Part shown: in pieces, positions 34,692 to 41,936 of the stretch | Position numbering within the stretch: position 1 is the first letter of the stretch | How the letters are laid out: every line of letters starts with the position of its first letter | Source: Duganella sp. CF517 | GTDB lineage: Bacteria; Pseudomonadota; Gammaproteobacteria; Burkholderiales; Burkholderiaceae_D | Reading direction: 5' to 3' | Length of the DNA stretch: 64,000 bases | Assembly: GCF_900110275.1 (NCBI RefSeq) | Contig: NZ_FODC01000001.1 | Coordinates: forward strand, 783,198 to 847,197 | Program-made: the position numbers and the translations under genes | The notes under the pieces: generated by a model | Told to the model about the DNA's origin: nothing | The model's input: only the letters and a program-made list of their open reading frames with translations | Database searches by the model: none

Positions 34692-35183
34692 CTAGACCAC
34701 GTCCACATTGCCCGGGAAATGCGTGTAGATATAGCGCGCCACCGACGCCGCGTCGGCGATCTGGCCCTGCGCGTTAAGCACCGTACCCGCCGGCCGCGTT
34801 GTCGACTGCCCGGCCTGAATCTGGTCGAACAGTTCCTTAACCAACGCGTCGTGGGTTGTTCCCGCCGTTGGATCGGCGAGGCTGTCGCGCAACTCGAACG
34901 ACGACACCTGGCCATCGCCGTTGGCATCGAGCTTTCGGTACAAGGCGTCCGACTGCGCCTGCGTGCCGCCGGCCGACACGATCTGACCGAGGTACTCCTG
35001 CTGCGATATCAACATATCGTGGTTGGCGTCGACGACATCGGCGACCGTGCCGTTGATCATTTCGCTAAACGACAGCGCGCGCAAGGTCGGTCCGTTCGAT
35101 GCGTCGGGTTGCGCCATGGTCGCCTTTATCTTCAGGGCGAAAGGCGGCTCGAAGTTGGAAGGCATGGCTTTGATAACATTCAT
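34692..35183 (-). CDS. EF-hand calcium-binding protein
   Basis: A 163-residue protein with two EF-hand loops: DANHDMLISQQEY (residues 52-64) and DANGDGQVSSFEL (86-98), with a canonical D-x-N/D-x-D/N-G pattern in the second. The flanking segments are helical. No signal peptide is seen (the start MNVIKAMPSNFEPP is not hydrophobic), so it is either cytoplasmic or exported by a leaderless route. The first loop lacks the usual glycine at position six (NHDML), so calcium may bind mainly the second. Its stop is close to the GST terminator. A following SnoaL-like gene reads into it from 17 bases upstream, so the two may form an operon. Confidence 0.8.
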   Translation of the reverse strand: MNVIKAMPSNFEPPFALKIKATMAQPDASNGPTLRALSFSEMINGTVADVVDANHDMLISQQEYLGQIVSAGGTQAQSDALYRKLDANGDGQVSSFELRDSLADPTAGTTHDALVKELFDQIQAGQSTTRPAGTVLNAQGQIADAASVARYIYTHFPGNVDVV

Positions 35184-35200
35184 TTCATCTCCTTGGTCTA

Positions 35201-35746
35201 TCAGGCCGGCAGGACCGGCATCAGTCGTTCGAAAGCGGCAGCCGAGGTATCGGCCGGCGTCAGGGCGGCATTGGTGGTCGAGCCGCCGATATAGCGCTCG
35301 GCGATCTTCCAGCCATCGGCCGTGCGGACCAGGCGGTCGCGCATCGGCGAGTACAGCCAGATGGCCGGCAGGCCGTCGTGGCTGGTCATCACCTGCCCCG
35401 CGCCGAGCGCGGGTGCATCCTGCGGCAACGCGTGGCGCACCAGCAGGTTGTGATAGCGCACCTGCACGCCGTCGCCATCCGCATCGACAACGTGGTTGGT
35501 CGCATGACGGCTCACGCCCGGAATCAGATACGGGTAATCGTGTTCGAAGAAATGGCGGATTTCCGCGTGGCCGCTGATGGTGCCGTGGAAGTGGTAGGCC
35601 ACGGCGTCGGGCAGAAAGGCGTCGATCATGCCTTCCACGTCCCAGGTTTCAAACAGCCAGTTGACACGGTTGACGAAATCGACGGCGCTGGCGCGGTCGG
35701 CGGCGTCCACGGGGCTGACGCGCGCGATGGCGGGAAAAGCTTGCAT
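35201..35746 (-). CDS. SnoaL/NTF2-like protein
   Basis: A 181-residue alpha+beta barrel protein. I set the start at 35746 (MQAFPAIARVSPVDAADRA), which has GAGGAGTTGTT upstream, rather than the longer open frame. Typical NTF2-like segments are FVNRVNWLFETWDVEGMIDA, FLPDAVAYHFHG and the later WKIAERYIGGS. Members include small hydrolases, isomerases and polyketide cyclases. It is preceded by a consensus promoter whose spacer is filled by a MarR-type palindrome and probably continues into the EF-hand gene. The exact reaction is not predictable. Confidence 0.82.
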   Translation of the reverse strand: MQAFPAIARVSPVDAADRASAVDFVNRVNWLFETWDVEGMIDAFLPDAVAYHFHGTISGHAEIRHFFEHDYPYLIPGVSRHATNHVVDADGDGVQVRYHNLLVRHALPQDAPALGAGQVMTSHDGLPAIWLYSPMRDRLVRTADGWKIAERYIGGSTTNAALTPADTSAAAFERLMPVLPA

Positions 35747-35822
35747 AACAACTCCTCGAAGATATTTTTTGAAAAACCACCGGGTGTCGGGCACGTAGCG
35801 CCCCGCCAGATAGTCTGGCTCG

Positions 35823-35851
35823 ATGATATGTGCAATTACACACTCAGTCAA
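35823..35851 (-). promoter_or_regulatory. Sigma-70 promoter of the SnoaL-like gene
   Basis: On the minus strand TTGACT (35846-35851), exactly 17 bases, then TATCAT (35823-35828), five matches to each consensus. The -35 box overlaps the stop region of the upstream araC-type gene. Confidence 0.75.
35829..35842. promoter_or_regulatory. MarR-type operator in the SnoaL promoter spacer
   Basis: TGTGCAATTACACA, 12 of 14 positions symmetrical, sits entirely within the 17-bp promoter spacer. The same element (TGTGCAATTGCACA) recurs at 39294-39307 near marR and lysR. Confidence 0.65.
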
Positions 35852-36777
35852 GCGCGCCGCCCGCGCACCGTGCTTGGCGCATAGCCAAAATGGCGTGCGA
35901 AGGCCCGGCTGAAGGCGGCCTCCGAGGCGTATCCGCTGCGCCATCCCGTTCGACCGACCGGCGTGCCCTGCGCCAGCATGTCATGCGCCAGCGTCAGTTT
36001 CCAGTGCTGCGCGTATTGCAGCGGAGCCTTGCCCACCGCCGTGGTGAAGCGTTCCGCAAATGCCGAGCGTGACATGCCGGCCAGCTCCGCCAGCGCCTGC
36101 ACCGTCCAGTGACGATGCGGCTCGGCGTGGATGGCGCGCAGCGCCCTGCCCAGCCGGAGCTCCGACAGGCCGGCAACCCAGCCCGGGTGCCGGTCCTGGC
36201 CCTCGGCCCAGCCGCGCAGCGCCCGTATGACCAGCAAGTCCACCAACCGCGAGACCATTAGCGCCGAGCCGGGACCGCCGCCATCGGCCTCCTGCAGCAG
36301 GAAACGGGTGATGGCGTTCAGCCACGGTGGCGCGGCGGAGTCTTGCGCTGGCAAATGCAGGATGGGCGGCAGCGCCGCTGCGACAGCCGCCGCGGCGGCG
36401 CCGTCAAAGTGGAACTGGCCCCAGATCAATCGGCAGGCCGCGTCGCCCTGCCCCGCGCGCAGGGTGTGATGCTGCCGGTGCGGCAACAGCAGCAGGTCGC
36501 CGCGCGCCAGCGGGAATGGCGTTCGCCCTTCCAGTTGCAGCCACGCCGCGCCCTCCTCGACATAGTAAAAATGCGCGACGCCGGCGGGAAAGCGCAGCGC
36601 CCACCGCGCGCTTAATTCGGCCCGGTCTACGACGCCGCCGCGCAGGCGTACCTGCGTCAGCACCTGCGACAGCAGGTCGGCATCGGCCGGCGGAACGGTC
36701 GCTGTTTCGGACGATGGGGCATGAACCAAGGCGTTCGCGTCATGGTCGCGCCGAAGGGGCGTGCCTATGATGTCCAT
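35848..36777 (-). CDS. AraC family regulator with N-terminal cupin domain
   Basis: A 309-residue activator-type regulator. The N-terminal cupin (residues about 40-140) includes FYYVEEGAAWLQLEG and LARGDLLLLPHRQHH. The C-terminal double helix-turn-helix (about 215-305) contains WTVQALAELAGMSRSAFAERF, a spacer, then WRSGYASEAAFSRAFARHFG, the AraC signature. It resembles the cupin-type AraC regulators that often control a nearby oxidoreductase or hydrolase. It is divergent from the lipoprotein hydrolase at 36822 with only 44 bases between starts, so that gene is the best target candidate. Confidence 0.9.
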   Translation of the reverse strand: MDIIGTPLRRDHDANALVHAPSSETATVPPADADLLSQVLTQVRLRGGVVDRAELSARWALRFPAGVAHFYYVEEGAAWLQLEGRTPFPLARGDLLLLPHRQHHTLRAGQGDAACRLIWGQFHFDGAAAAAVAAALPPILHLPAQDSAAPPWLNAITRFLLQEADGGGPGSALMVSRLVDLLVIRALRGWAEGQDRHPGWVAGLSELRLGRALRAIHAEPHRHWTVQALAELAGMSRSAFAERFTTAVGKAPLQYAQHWKLTLAHDMLAQGTPVGRTGWRSGYASEAAFSRAFARHFGYAPSTVRGRRA

Positions 36778-36821
36778 CGCTGCAGCACTTTCAATTTCTT
36801 TTTCATTTTCGGGAATACCTC

Positions 36822-37637
36822 ATGAAACAACTACGCAAACCCCTGGGCGCGATCGCGCTCGCGGTTGCCGCGCTGGCCGGCACCCTGTCCCTGTCCGGCT
36901 GCGGCGGTTCCGACGCAGTCGCCGCCACCGCGCCGGCCGAGATCAAACCCACCACGGTGGTGCTGGTGCACGGCGCCTGGGCCGACGGCTCGAGCTGGTC
37001 CAAGGTGATCCCGCTGCTGCAACAACGCGGCCTGACGGTGGTGGCCGTGCAATTGGCGCGCCAGTCGCTGGCGGACGACGCCGCCACCGTGCGGCGCGCC
37101 ATCGCCGCGCAAAGCGGCCAGGTGGTGCTGGTGGGCCACTCCTACGGCGGCGCGGTGATCACGGAATCGGGCAATGACAGCAAGGTCGCGGCGCTGGTGT
37201 ACGTGTCGGCCTTCGCGCCCGGCGACGGCCAGTCGATCAACGACATCACCAGGCCCTACCCGGCCGGCGCCTGGCAAAAAGGCCTGGTGGTCGACAGCGC
37301 CGGCTATCTGTCGCTCGACGCGCCCACCTTCGCGGCCAGCTTCGCGCCGGACGTGCCGGCGGCCGAGCGCGCCGTGCTGGCGTCGGTGCAGGGCCCGATC
37401 TTCAACCATGTGCTGGACGATAAGGTCGGCACCGCCGCCTGGAAAACCAAGCCGTCGTGGTGGGTGTACGGCGACGCCGACGGCATCATCCCCGGCGCCT
37501 TCCAGCAGGCGGAGGCGGCGCAGATCAAGGCCCGTGTCAGCGCCATCGGCGGCGCCAGCCACGTGGCGCTGATTTCACATCCCGCCGAAGTGGCCAACAG
37601 CATCCTGGGCGCGGTCGGCAGCGTCGGCGGGCTGTAG
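36822..37637 (+). CDS. Alpha/beta hydrolase, predicted lipoprotein
   Basis: A 271-residue alpha/beta hydrolase with an N-terminal lipoprotein signal: hydrophobic core IALAVAALAGTLSL and lipobox LSGC ending at C27. The nucleophile is S107 in VGHSYGG, and the HGAWADGSSW motif near residue 50 forms the oxyanion loop. GDADGIIP and ASHVAL near the end supply the acid and histidine. It is most similar to the esterase-like hydrolases with a HGAW motif. It is divergent from araC and convergent with the hydrolase at 37640 (stops two bases apart). The native substrate is unknown. Confidence 0.85.
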   Translation: MKQLRKPLGAIALAVAALAGTLSLSGCGGSDAVAATAPAEIKPTTVVLVHGAWADGSSWSKVIPLLQQRGLTVVAVQLARQSLADDAATVRRAIAAQSGQVVLVGHSYGGAVITESGNDSKVAALVYVSAFAPGDGQSINDITRPYPAGAWQKGLVVDSAGYLSLDAPTFAASFAPDVPAAERAVLASVQGPIFNHVLDDKVGTAAWKTKPSWWVYGDADGIIPGAFQQAEAAQIKARVSAIGGASHVALISHPAEVANSILGAVGSVGGL

Positions 37638-37639
37638 CA

Positions 37640-38611
37640 TCACGAGCGCAGGAAGGCCAGCAAATCGCCGTTCAACCGGTCTTTCTGCGTGATCAACAGG
37701 CCGTGCGAGCCGCCCTCGTAGACCTTCAAGGTGGCGTTGGGCACCAGTTGCGCCGTCAGCTTGCCGGAAATTTCCAGCGGGACGATCTGGTCGTCGTCGC
37801 CGTGCACCACCAGCGTGGGCACGCGGATTTTTTTCAGGTCGGCGCGGAAGTCGGTTTCGGAAAACGCGGTGATCGCGTGATAGGCGGCCAGCACGCCGGT
37901 GTTCATGCCCTGGCGCCAGTAGTCCTCACGCACACCTTCCGACACCTTGGCGCCGGCGCGGTTGTAGCTGTAGTAAGGCATGGTCACGTCCCGGTTCCAC
38001 TGCGAGCGGTCGGCCTGCACGGCGGCGCGGAAGGTGTCGAACAGCGCTTTGGGCGCGCCGCCCGGGTTGTCCGGCGTTTGCAGCAGGAACGGCGTGACGG
38101 CGGCCACCAGCGCCACCCGGGCCACGCGCCGTTCGCCGTGGCGGCCGATGTAGCGCGCCACTTCGCCGCCGCCCATCGAATGGCCCACCAGCGTGACCTG
38201 CTTCAGGTCGAGCGCGTCGATCAGCGCCGCCAGGTCGTCGGCAAAGGTGTCGTAGTCGTAGCCGCCGGCCGGCTGGCTCGAACGGCCGAAGCCCCGGCGG
38301 TCGCAGGCGATGACGCGATAGCCTTGCTGCATCAGGAACAGCATCTGGTATTCCCAGGCGTCCGACGACAATGGATAGCCGTGGCTGAATACCACCGCCG
38401 GGCCGCTGCCCCAGTCCTTGTAGTACAGCGTGGTGCCGTCGTCCAGCGTCAATGTGCTGGACGTGAGCGGGGCCAATGGCACCGGCTTGGCTGGTTTCGC
38501 CGTCGCTGCGGCGGCCGGGCTGGCGGCTGCCGCTAGTCCGGTAAGGGCGGCCAGGCCGGCCAGGGAGCCGAGCAAGGTGCGGCGGGATGTGGTGGTGTGG
38601 TTGATCGTCAT
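37640..38611 (-). CDS. Tat-exported alpha/beta hydrolase (chloroperoxidase/esterase type)
   Basis: A 323-residue enzyme with a twin-arginine signal (SRRTLLGSLAGLAALTG, arginines at 10-11), suggesting folded export to the periplasm. The catalytic triad is visible as S145 in GHSMGG, an aspartate in VHGDDDQIVP and a histidine in GGSHGLL. The hallmark HGYPLSSDAWEYQM (residue 77 on) and DRRGFGRSS place it in the cofactor-free haloperoxidase/perhydrolase group, which in vivo are usually esterases or lactonases. Its promoter holds operator B of the TetR regulator at 33288, so it is probably repressed with the GST. Confidence 0.88.
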   Translation of the reverse strand: MTINHTTTSRRTLLGSLAGLAALTGLAAAASPAAAATAKPAKPVPLAPLTSSTLTLDDGTTLYYKDWGSGPAVVFSHGYPLSSDAWEYQMLFLMQQGYRVIACDRRGFGRSSQPAGGYDYDTFADDLAALIDALDLKQVTLVGHSMGGGEVARYIGRHGERRVARVALVAAVTPFLLQTPDNPGGAPKALFDTFRAAVQADRSQWNRDVTMPYYSYNRAGAKVSEGVREDYWRQGMNTGVLAAYHAITAFSETDFRADLKKIRVPTLVVHGDDDQIVPLEISGKLTAQLVPNATLKVYEGGSHGLLITQKDRLNGDLLAFLRS

Positions 38612-38628
38612 GATAGTCCTGTTAAGTT

Positions 38629-38648
38629 AACTATCTATCGGTAGATAG
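38629..38648. promoter_or_regulatory. TetR-type operator B
   Basis: The minus strand reads TCTATCTACCGATAGATAGT, a near-perfect inverted repeat starting about two bases after the predicted transcription start of the hydrolase gene. It is nearly identical to operator A at the GST gene. Confidence 0.7.
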
Positions 38649-38656
38649 ATTAAGCA

Positions 38657-38685
38657 GATAGTAAAATGCGCGGCGACCGCTGTCA
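38657..38685 (-). promoter_or_regulatory. Sigma-70 promoter of the Tat hydrolase gene
   Basis: Minus strand TTGACA (38680-38685), 17 bases, TACTAT (38657-38662). The -35 is perfect and the -10 has five of six consensus bases. Confidence 0.8.
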
Positions 38686-38747
38686 AGCGGCAAGCCGCGC
38701 TACGGTCTTACGGCGCGATCATTGCGCGATCATGGATGCTCGATAGC

Positions 38748-39188
38748 TTACGGTTTTCGGCTCCAGGCGGCCAGCTGCTGTCGCAGTGCCGCCGCCTCGG
38801 CCGGGCCGACGCCGGCTTCGAACTCCGCCTGCGCCGCCTGCCAGTGCTTGCGCGCCTGCTTATACGTGGCGCGCCCCTCGGCCGTCAGCGACAGCAGCAG
38901 CTTGCGTGGATAGGCCGGGTCCGGCTGCTGCAGCACGTAGCCGTCGCGCGTCAGCGGTTGCAGCGCCCGCACCGTGCTGGTCCGGTCCATCACCAGCGCG
39001 TCGGCCAATTCCTGCACGGGCATGTCGCGCCGCTCGTGGATGGCGGCCAGGATACTGAATTGCGACGAACTCAAGCCGGTCGGCGCGAGATGCCGGTCAT
39101 ACACCGAGGAGATCGCGCGCGCGGCCTGGCGTACAGCGAGGCAATTGCAGTCCAAAATGGCGAGTGGCTTGGCGGGTTGCTTGGTCAT
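38748..39188 (-). CDS. MarR family transcriptional regulator
   Basis: A 146-residue winged-helix repressor. The DNA-binding core (residues about 45-105) includes SSSQFSILAAIHERRDM, VQELADALVMDRTSTVRALQP and the wing DPAYPRKLLLSLTAEG. The N-terminus carries two cysteines in DCNCLAVRQAAR, a pattern in a MarR subgroup that may sense oxidants. The symmetrical element TGTGCAATTGCACA lies 106 bases upstream of its start, and a similar element controls the SnoaL gene at 35.8 kb, so autoregulation plus control of that gene is likely. The long leader (about 95 bases) is unusual. Confidence 0.9.
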   Translation of the reverse strand: MTKQPAKPLAILDCNCLAVRQAARAISSVYDRHLAPTGLSSSQFSILAAIHERRDMPVQELADALVMDRTSTVRALQPLTRDGYVLQQPDPAYPRKLLLSLTAEGRATYKQARKHWQAAQAEFEAGVGPAEAAALRQQLAAWSRKP

Positions 39189-39293
39189 GGCGTTTCAATC
39201 AATAACAGGATGTTCGGTGCGGATGCCAGTGTACCGCAGGCGCCGCACCGGCGTTGGCCTGGAGCCGAAACCGCCACCCCGTCCAATTTTATG

Positions 39294-39307
39294 TGTGCAA
39301 TTGCACA
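39294..39307. promoter_or_regulatory. MarR-type operator upstream of marR and lysR
   Basis: TGTGCAATTGCACA is a perfect 14-bp palindrome. On the minus strand it precedes TAAAAT (39286-39291), so it would lie between the -35 and -10 of a marR promoter with a weak -35 box. It also lies about 125 bases before the lysR start on the plus strand, next to a possible TAAAAT at 39316-39321. Confidence 0.6.
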
Positions 39308-39431
39308 TAAAGAGGTAAAATGGAGACCCTCGAACGGCGACGCACGGATATTTCATGGAGATTGTCATCGTCCCACCCACCAGGCAAGGCCCCTGCCCGG
39401 CCCGCCGCCTTGCCAAGGCCGCGCCGCGTTG

Positions 39432-40385
39432 ATGGACCGCCTGGCCACGATGCAGGTGTTCGTGCGGGTGGCCGACGCGGCCAGCTTCGTGCGCGCCGCC
39501 GAGGCGCTGCACCTGCCGCCGGCGTCGGTGTCGCGCATGGTGCAGGCGCTGGAGGCGCGTCTGAAGGTGCGCCTGCTCAACCGCAGCACCCGCAATGTCA
39601 CCCTAACCGACGAGGGCCGCGCGTACTACGAGCGCTGCGCCAGGGTGCTGAGCGAGATCGACGACATGGAGGCGGCCACCGCCGGCGCCCGGCAGGGACC
39701 GCGCGGACGGCTGAAGGTCGGCGTGCCGGGGGCGATGGCGAAAGGCGTGCTGATTCCCGCGCTGCCGGCGTTCGTCGCCCGCTATCCGGAGATCGACTTC
39801 GAGCTGGCCATCTCGGACCGCCGCGTCAACCTGATCGAGGCCGGCGTCGATTGTGCGATCCGGGTCGGCGCCAGCGACGATCCCAACATGGTCGTCAAGC
39901 GCATCGGCGAGGTGGCGCGCATCACCTGCGCTTCGCCGGACTACCTGCGGCGGCACGGCGAGCCGCGCAGCGTGGCCGATCTTGCCCGCCATGTCGGCGT
40001 CGGCTATGTGTGGGACCATGGTGGCCGCAGCCGGCCTTGGGAATTCACCGTCGGCCAGCGGCTGGAGCAGGTGCCGATGGCGCACGCGGTCTTCGTCGAT
40101 GACGCCGATGCCTACCTCGCCTGCGGCGTGGCCGGCTTGGGCATCGTCAGCGCCTCGGAGTACACCTTGCGTCCCGCAGTGACACGCGGCCTGCTGCGCC
40201 AGATCCTGCGGGAGTACGCCGCGCCGCCACGGCCGGTGTCCATCGTATTCAGGCCCAACCGCCACATGCCGCAGCGGCTACGCACCTTCATCGACTGGTT
40301 CACGGCGCTGTATCAGTCCTTGCCGCGAGAAGCGTCCGACGGCCCCGCCGACGCCGGCGTGGACGTGGACTGCAACGCGAAATAA
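39432..40385 (+). CDS. LysR family transcriptional regulator
   Basis: A 317-residue LysR regulator. The start ATG at 39432 opens the standard HTH: MDRLATMQVFVRVADAASFV then PASVSRMVQALEARLKVRLL and NRSTRNVTLTDEG. The rest is the effector domain (GRLKVGVPGAMAKGVLIPAL, VDCAIRVGASDDPNMVVK). The upstream open frame to 38736 is antisense to marR and not part of the gene. Its 3' end overlaps the convergent SnoaL-like gene by 73 bases. The GARQGPRGRLKVGVPG pattern places it with the common group that often represses or activates a neighbouring oxidoreductase. Confidence 0.9.
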   Translation: MDRLATMQVFVRVADAASFVRAAEALHLPPASVSRMVQALEARLKVRLLNRSTRNVTLTDEGRAYYERCARVLSEIDDMEAATAGARQGPRGRLKVGVPGAMAKGVLIPALPAFVARYPEIDFELAISDRRVNLIEAGVDCAIRVGASDDPNMVVKRIGEVARITCASPDYLRRHGEPRSVADLARHVGVGYVWDHGGRSRPWEFTVGQRLEQVPMAHAVFVDDADAYLACGVAGLGIVSASEYTLRPAVTRGLLRQILREYAAPPRPVSIVFRPNRHMPQRLRTFIDWFTALYQSLPREASDGPADAGVDVDCNAK

Positions 40386-40759
40386 GCGGGGTCCAGCACG
40401 TCCTTCATCCGCTCGTGGAACGCCTGGCGGAACGCCAGCAGCGAGGCGAACGGCCGCATGGCGACGCTACGCTCGACCACCAGCCCGGCGTCGTCGTGCA
40501 GCAGCATTTCAAAACTATCGAGCGGCAGGCCATCGACCGTGCCGCGCCACACCAACAGCGTCATTTTACCGTCCGACATTTCGGTAACGTAGTGGCCCTC
40601 GCGCACGGCGATGGCGCCCACCATGGCGCGCGCCACGGCTTCGCGCCCGATGACGCTGCGCGACAAGATAGGACTGTGGAACACGACGTCGGGCGCAAGG
40701 ATGGCGCCGATTTCCTCGATGCCCGCGCCGGCTTCGCGCAGTTGTATCAGCTTGTGCAT
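40313..40759 (-). CDS. SnoaL/NTF2-like protein
   Basis: A 148-residue NTF2-like protein. The N-terminal helix LIQLREAGAGIEEIGAIL and the strand APDVVFHSPIL are typical, followed by GREAVARAMVGAIAVREGHY and the final sheet DSFEMLLHDDAGLVV. It resembles uncharacterised hydroxysteroid isomerase-like or SnoaL proteins. Its 3' end overlaps the convergent lysR gene by 73 bases, so the C-terminal serine/alanine-rich tail (STSTPASAGPS) is read opposite the LysR tail. The function is open; a partner for the regulators in this island is plausible. Confidence 0.75.
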   Translation of the reverse strand: MHKLIQLREAGAGIEEIGAILAPDVVFHSPILSRSVIGREAVARAMVGAIAVREGHYVTEMSDGKMTLLVWRGTVDGLPLDSFEMLLHDDAGLVVERSVAMRPFASLLAFRQAFHERMKDVLDPAYFALQSTSTPASAGPSDASRGKD

Positions 40760-40992
40760 GGATGGTCCCTGTGGTTGGTGTGCGATGGCGGCGATTGTAG
40801 GGGACCGCCGGCGACATGGCGACAGCCCTGACGCACTACATCATTGTCGGCAACGGGACAATCCCCGCTCGGCGATTGTTCCAGTTTCGACATCACAGTC
40901 TTGTGCAGATGGGCATAGAAACAGGGTCGTCGAATACGTATAGTCAACGAGCAACTATCAAATATTTCCTCAACCAATAGCAAAGGAACAAC

Positions 40993-41277
40993 ATGACCAC
41001 ACTAACGATCAGTAACTCGGGCACCGCCTGGATCCGGGACATGCAGGCGCAAGGGAAATCGGCGGGCGGCGGCTGGGCCTCCAGTCCGAACGCGGCCTAC
41101 TATGCCTCCCTGGATACCGAGCATCCGCTGCCCAAGCCGGTGTCCGGTCTGCCAACCACCTTCGCCGAATTGCTGAAAGCGCGCGGCGCCCAGGAAGAGC
41201 AACGTCCCCCTGTGGTGGGCCAGCAGGCCGCCAGCCCCCACCCGACCACCGGTCAGCGCATCAACGTCACCGCCTGA
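40993..41277 (+). CDS. Hypothetical protein
   Basis: A 94-residue protein of no recognised family. It has AAAGGAACA in front of its ATG, an AT-rich upstream region and a clean terminator after it, so it looks like a real monocistronic gene. It starts with a threonine/serine-rich strand (MTTLTISNSGTAWIRDMQAQ), has a central AYYASLDTEHPLPKPVS and a hydrophilic, proline-rich tail. No signal peptide or membrane segment is visible. Confidence 0.6.
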   Translation: MTTLTISNSGTAWIRDMQAQGKSAGGGWASSPNAAYYASLDTEHPLPKPVSGLPTTFAELLKARGAQEEQRPPVVGQQAASPHPTTGQRINVTA

Positions 41278-41300
41278 GCGGTCCGCGCCATCCGTTCAAC

Positions 41301-41326
41301 GGGCAGCCACGCCGGCTGCCCTTTCT
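41301..41326 (+). terminator. Terminator after the 94-aa hypothetical gene
   Basis: GGGCAGCC/GGCTGCCC stem with a five-base loop followed by TTTCT. Confidence 0.8.
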
Positions 41327-41398
41327 AACCACACTCACTGAAGCCGTGCGTCCCACGTAGTAACATCACCACATCACCCACCACACGGGATTGACGCT

Positions 41399-41653
41399 AT
41401 GACAATTACCACCATTTCGAGCCGGGAATTTAACGAAGGCGTGAGCGAGGCCAAACGGGCCACAAGCAACGGACCGGTATTTATAACGGATCGGGGTCGG
41501 CCTGCCCACGTCATGATGACCTTTGGGGATTATCAGCGGCTCAACAAGCAGCGGCGTAACATCGCCGACGCGTTAGCGACGCCGGAGGATGCCGACTTCG
41601 AGTTCAAACCGCCGCGTGTGGCAATCGAGACCCGGCCTGCCGATTTCTCATGA
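41399..41653 (+). CDS. Phd/YefM-type antitoxin
   Basis: An 84-residue antitoxin of type II toxin-antitoxin systems. The N-terminal Phd fold has TTISSREFNEGVSEAKRAT, GPVFITDRGRPAHVMMTF and DYQRLN, which bind operator DNA. The acidic C-terminus (TPEDADFEF, ETRPADFS) would block a VapC-type PIN-domain toxin. Its stop overlaps the toxin ATG as ATGA, but the toxin survives only as about 12 codons. It is therefore an orphan antitoxin, which may still repress its own promoter or neutralise related toxins. Confidence 0.88.
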   Translation: MTITTISSREFNEGVSEAKRATSNGPVFITDRGRPAHVMMTFGDYQRLNKQRRNIADALATPEDADFEFKPPRVAIETRPADFS

Positions 41654-41685
41654 TGTTTGTTCTCGATACCAACATGGTGTCGAAT
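41650..41685 (+). pseudogene. 5' remnant of a VapC-type PIN-domain toxin
   Basis: Starting in the ATGA overlap, the frame reads MMFVLDTNMVSN, the exact beginning expected of VapC (strand plus first catalytic Asp in LDTN). It then leaves the family and runs into the tRNA region. The rest of the roughly 130-codon toxin is missing, so no active nuclease is made. Confidence 0.75.
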
Positions 41686-41733
41686 TGCGTAGGGCACGCT
41701 GGGCAAGGCCGGCAGAAATGTGACGGCATGTGC

Positions 41734-41758
41734 AAAAAGGGCAGCCACATGGCTGCCC
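41734..41758 (-). terminator. Terminator of the tRNA operon
   Basis: On the minus strand GGGCAGCC-ATGT-GGCTGCCC is followed by TTTTT, directly after the last tRNA-Gly. Confidence 0.85.
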
Positions 41759-41769
41759 TTCTTCAATAC

Positions 41770-41845
41770 TGGAGCGGGAGAAGAGTCTCGAACTCTCGAC
41801 CTCAACCTTGGCAAGGTTGCGCTCTACCAACTGAGCTACTCCCGC
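41770..41845 (-). tRNA. tRNA-Gly(GCC), copy 4 in transcription order
   Basis: A 76-base cloverleaf on the minus strand, beginning GCGGGAGTAGCTCAGTTGG and ending CTTCTCCCGCTCCA with encoded CCA. The anticodon loop TTGCCAA between CAACC and GGTTG gives anticodon GCC. Sequence is identical to the three other tRNA-Gly copies here. Confidence 0.97.
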
Positions 41846-41862
41846 TTGGAGTTCAAATTGTC

Positions 41863-41936
41863 TGGAGGCGAGGACGGGAGTCGAACCCGTCTACACGGCT
41901 TTGCAGGCCGCTGCATAACCGCTTTGCTACCTCGCC
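41863..41936 (-). tRNA. tRNA-Cys(GCA)
   Basis: A 74-base tRNA on the minus strand, beginning GGCGAGGTAGCAAAGCGG, with anticodon GCA in CTGCAAA and ending GTCCTCGCCTCCA with encoded CCA. It lies between the third and fourth tRNA-Gly copies of one operon. Confidence 0.97.
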
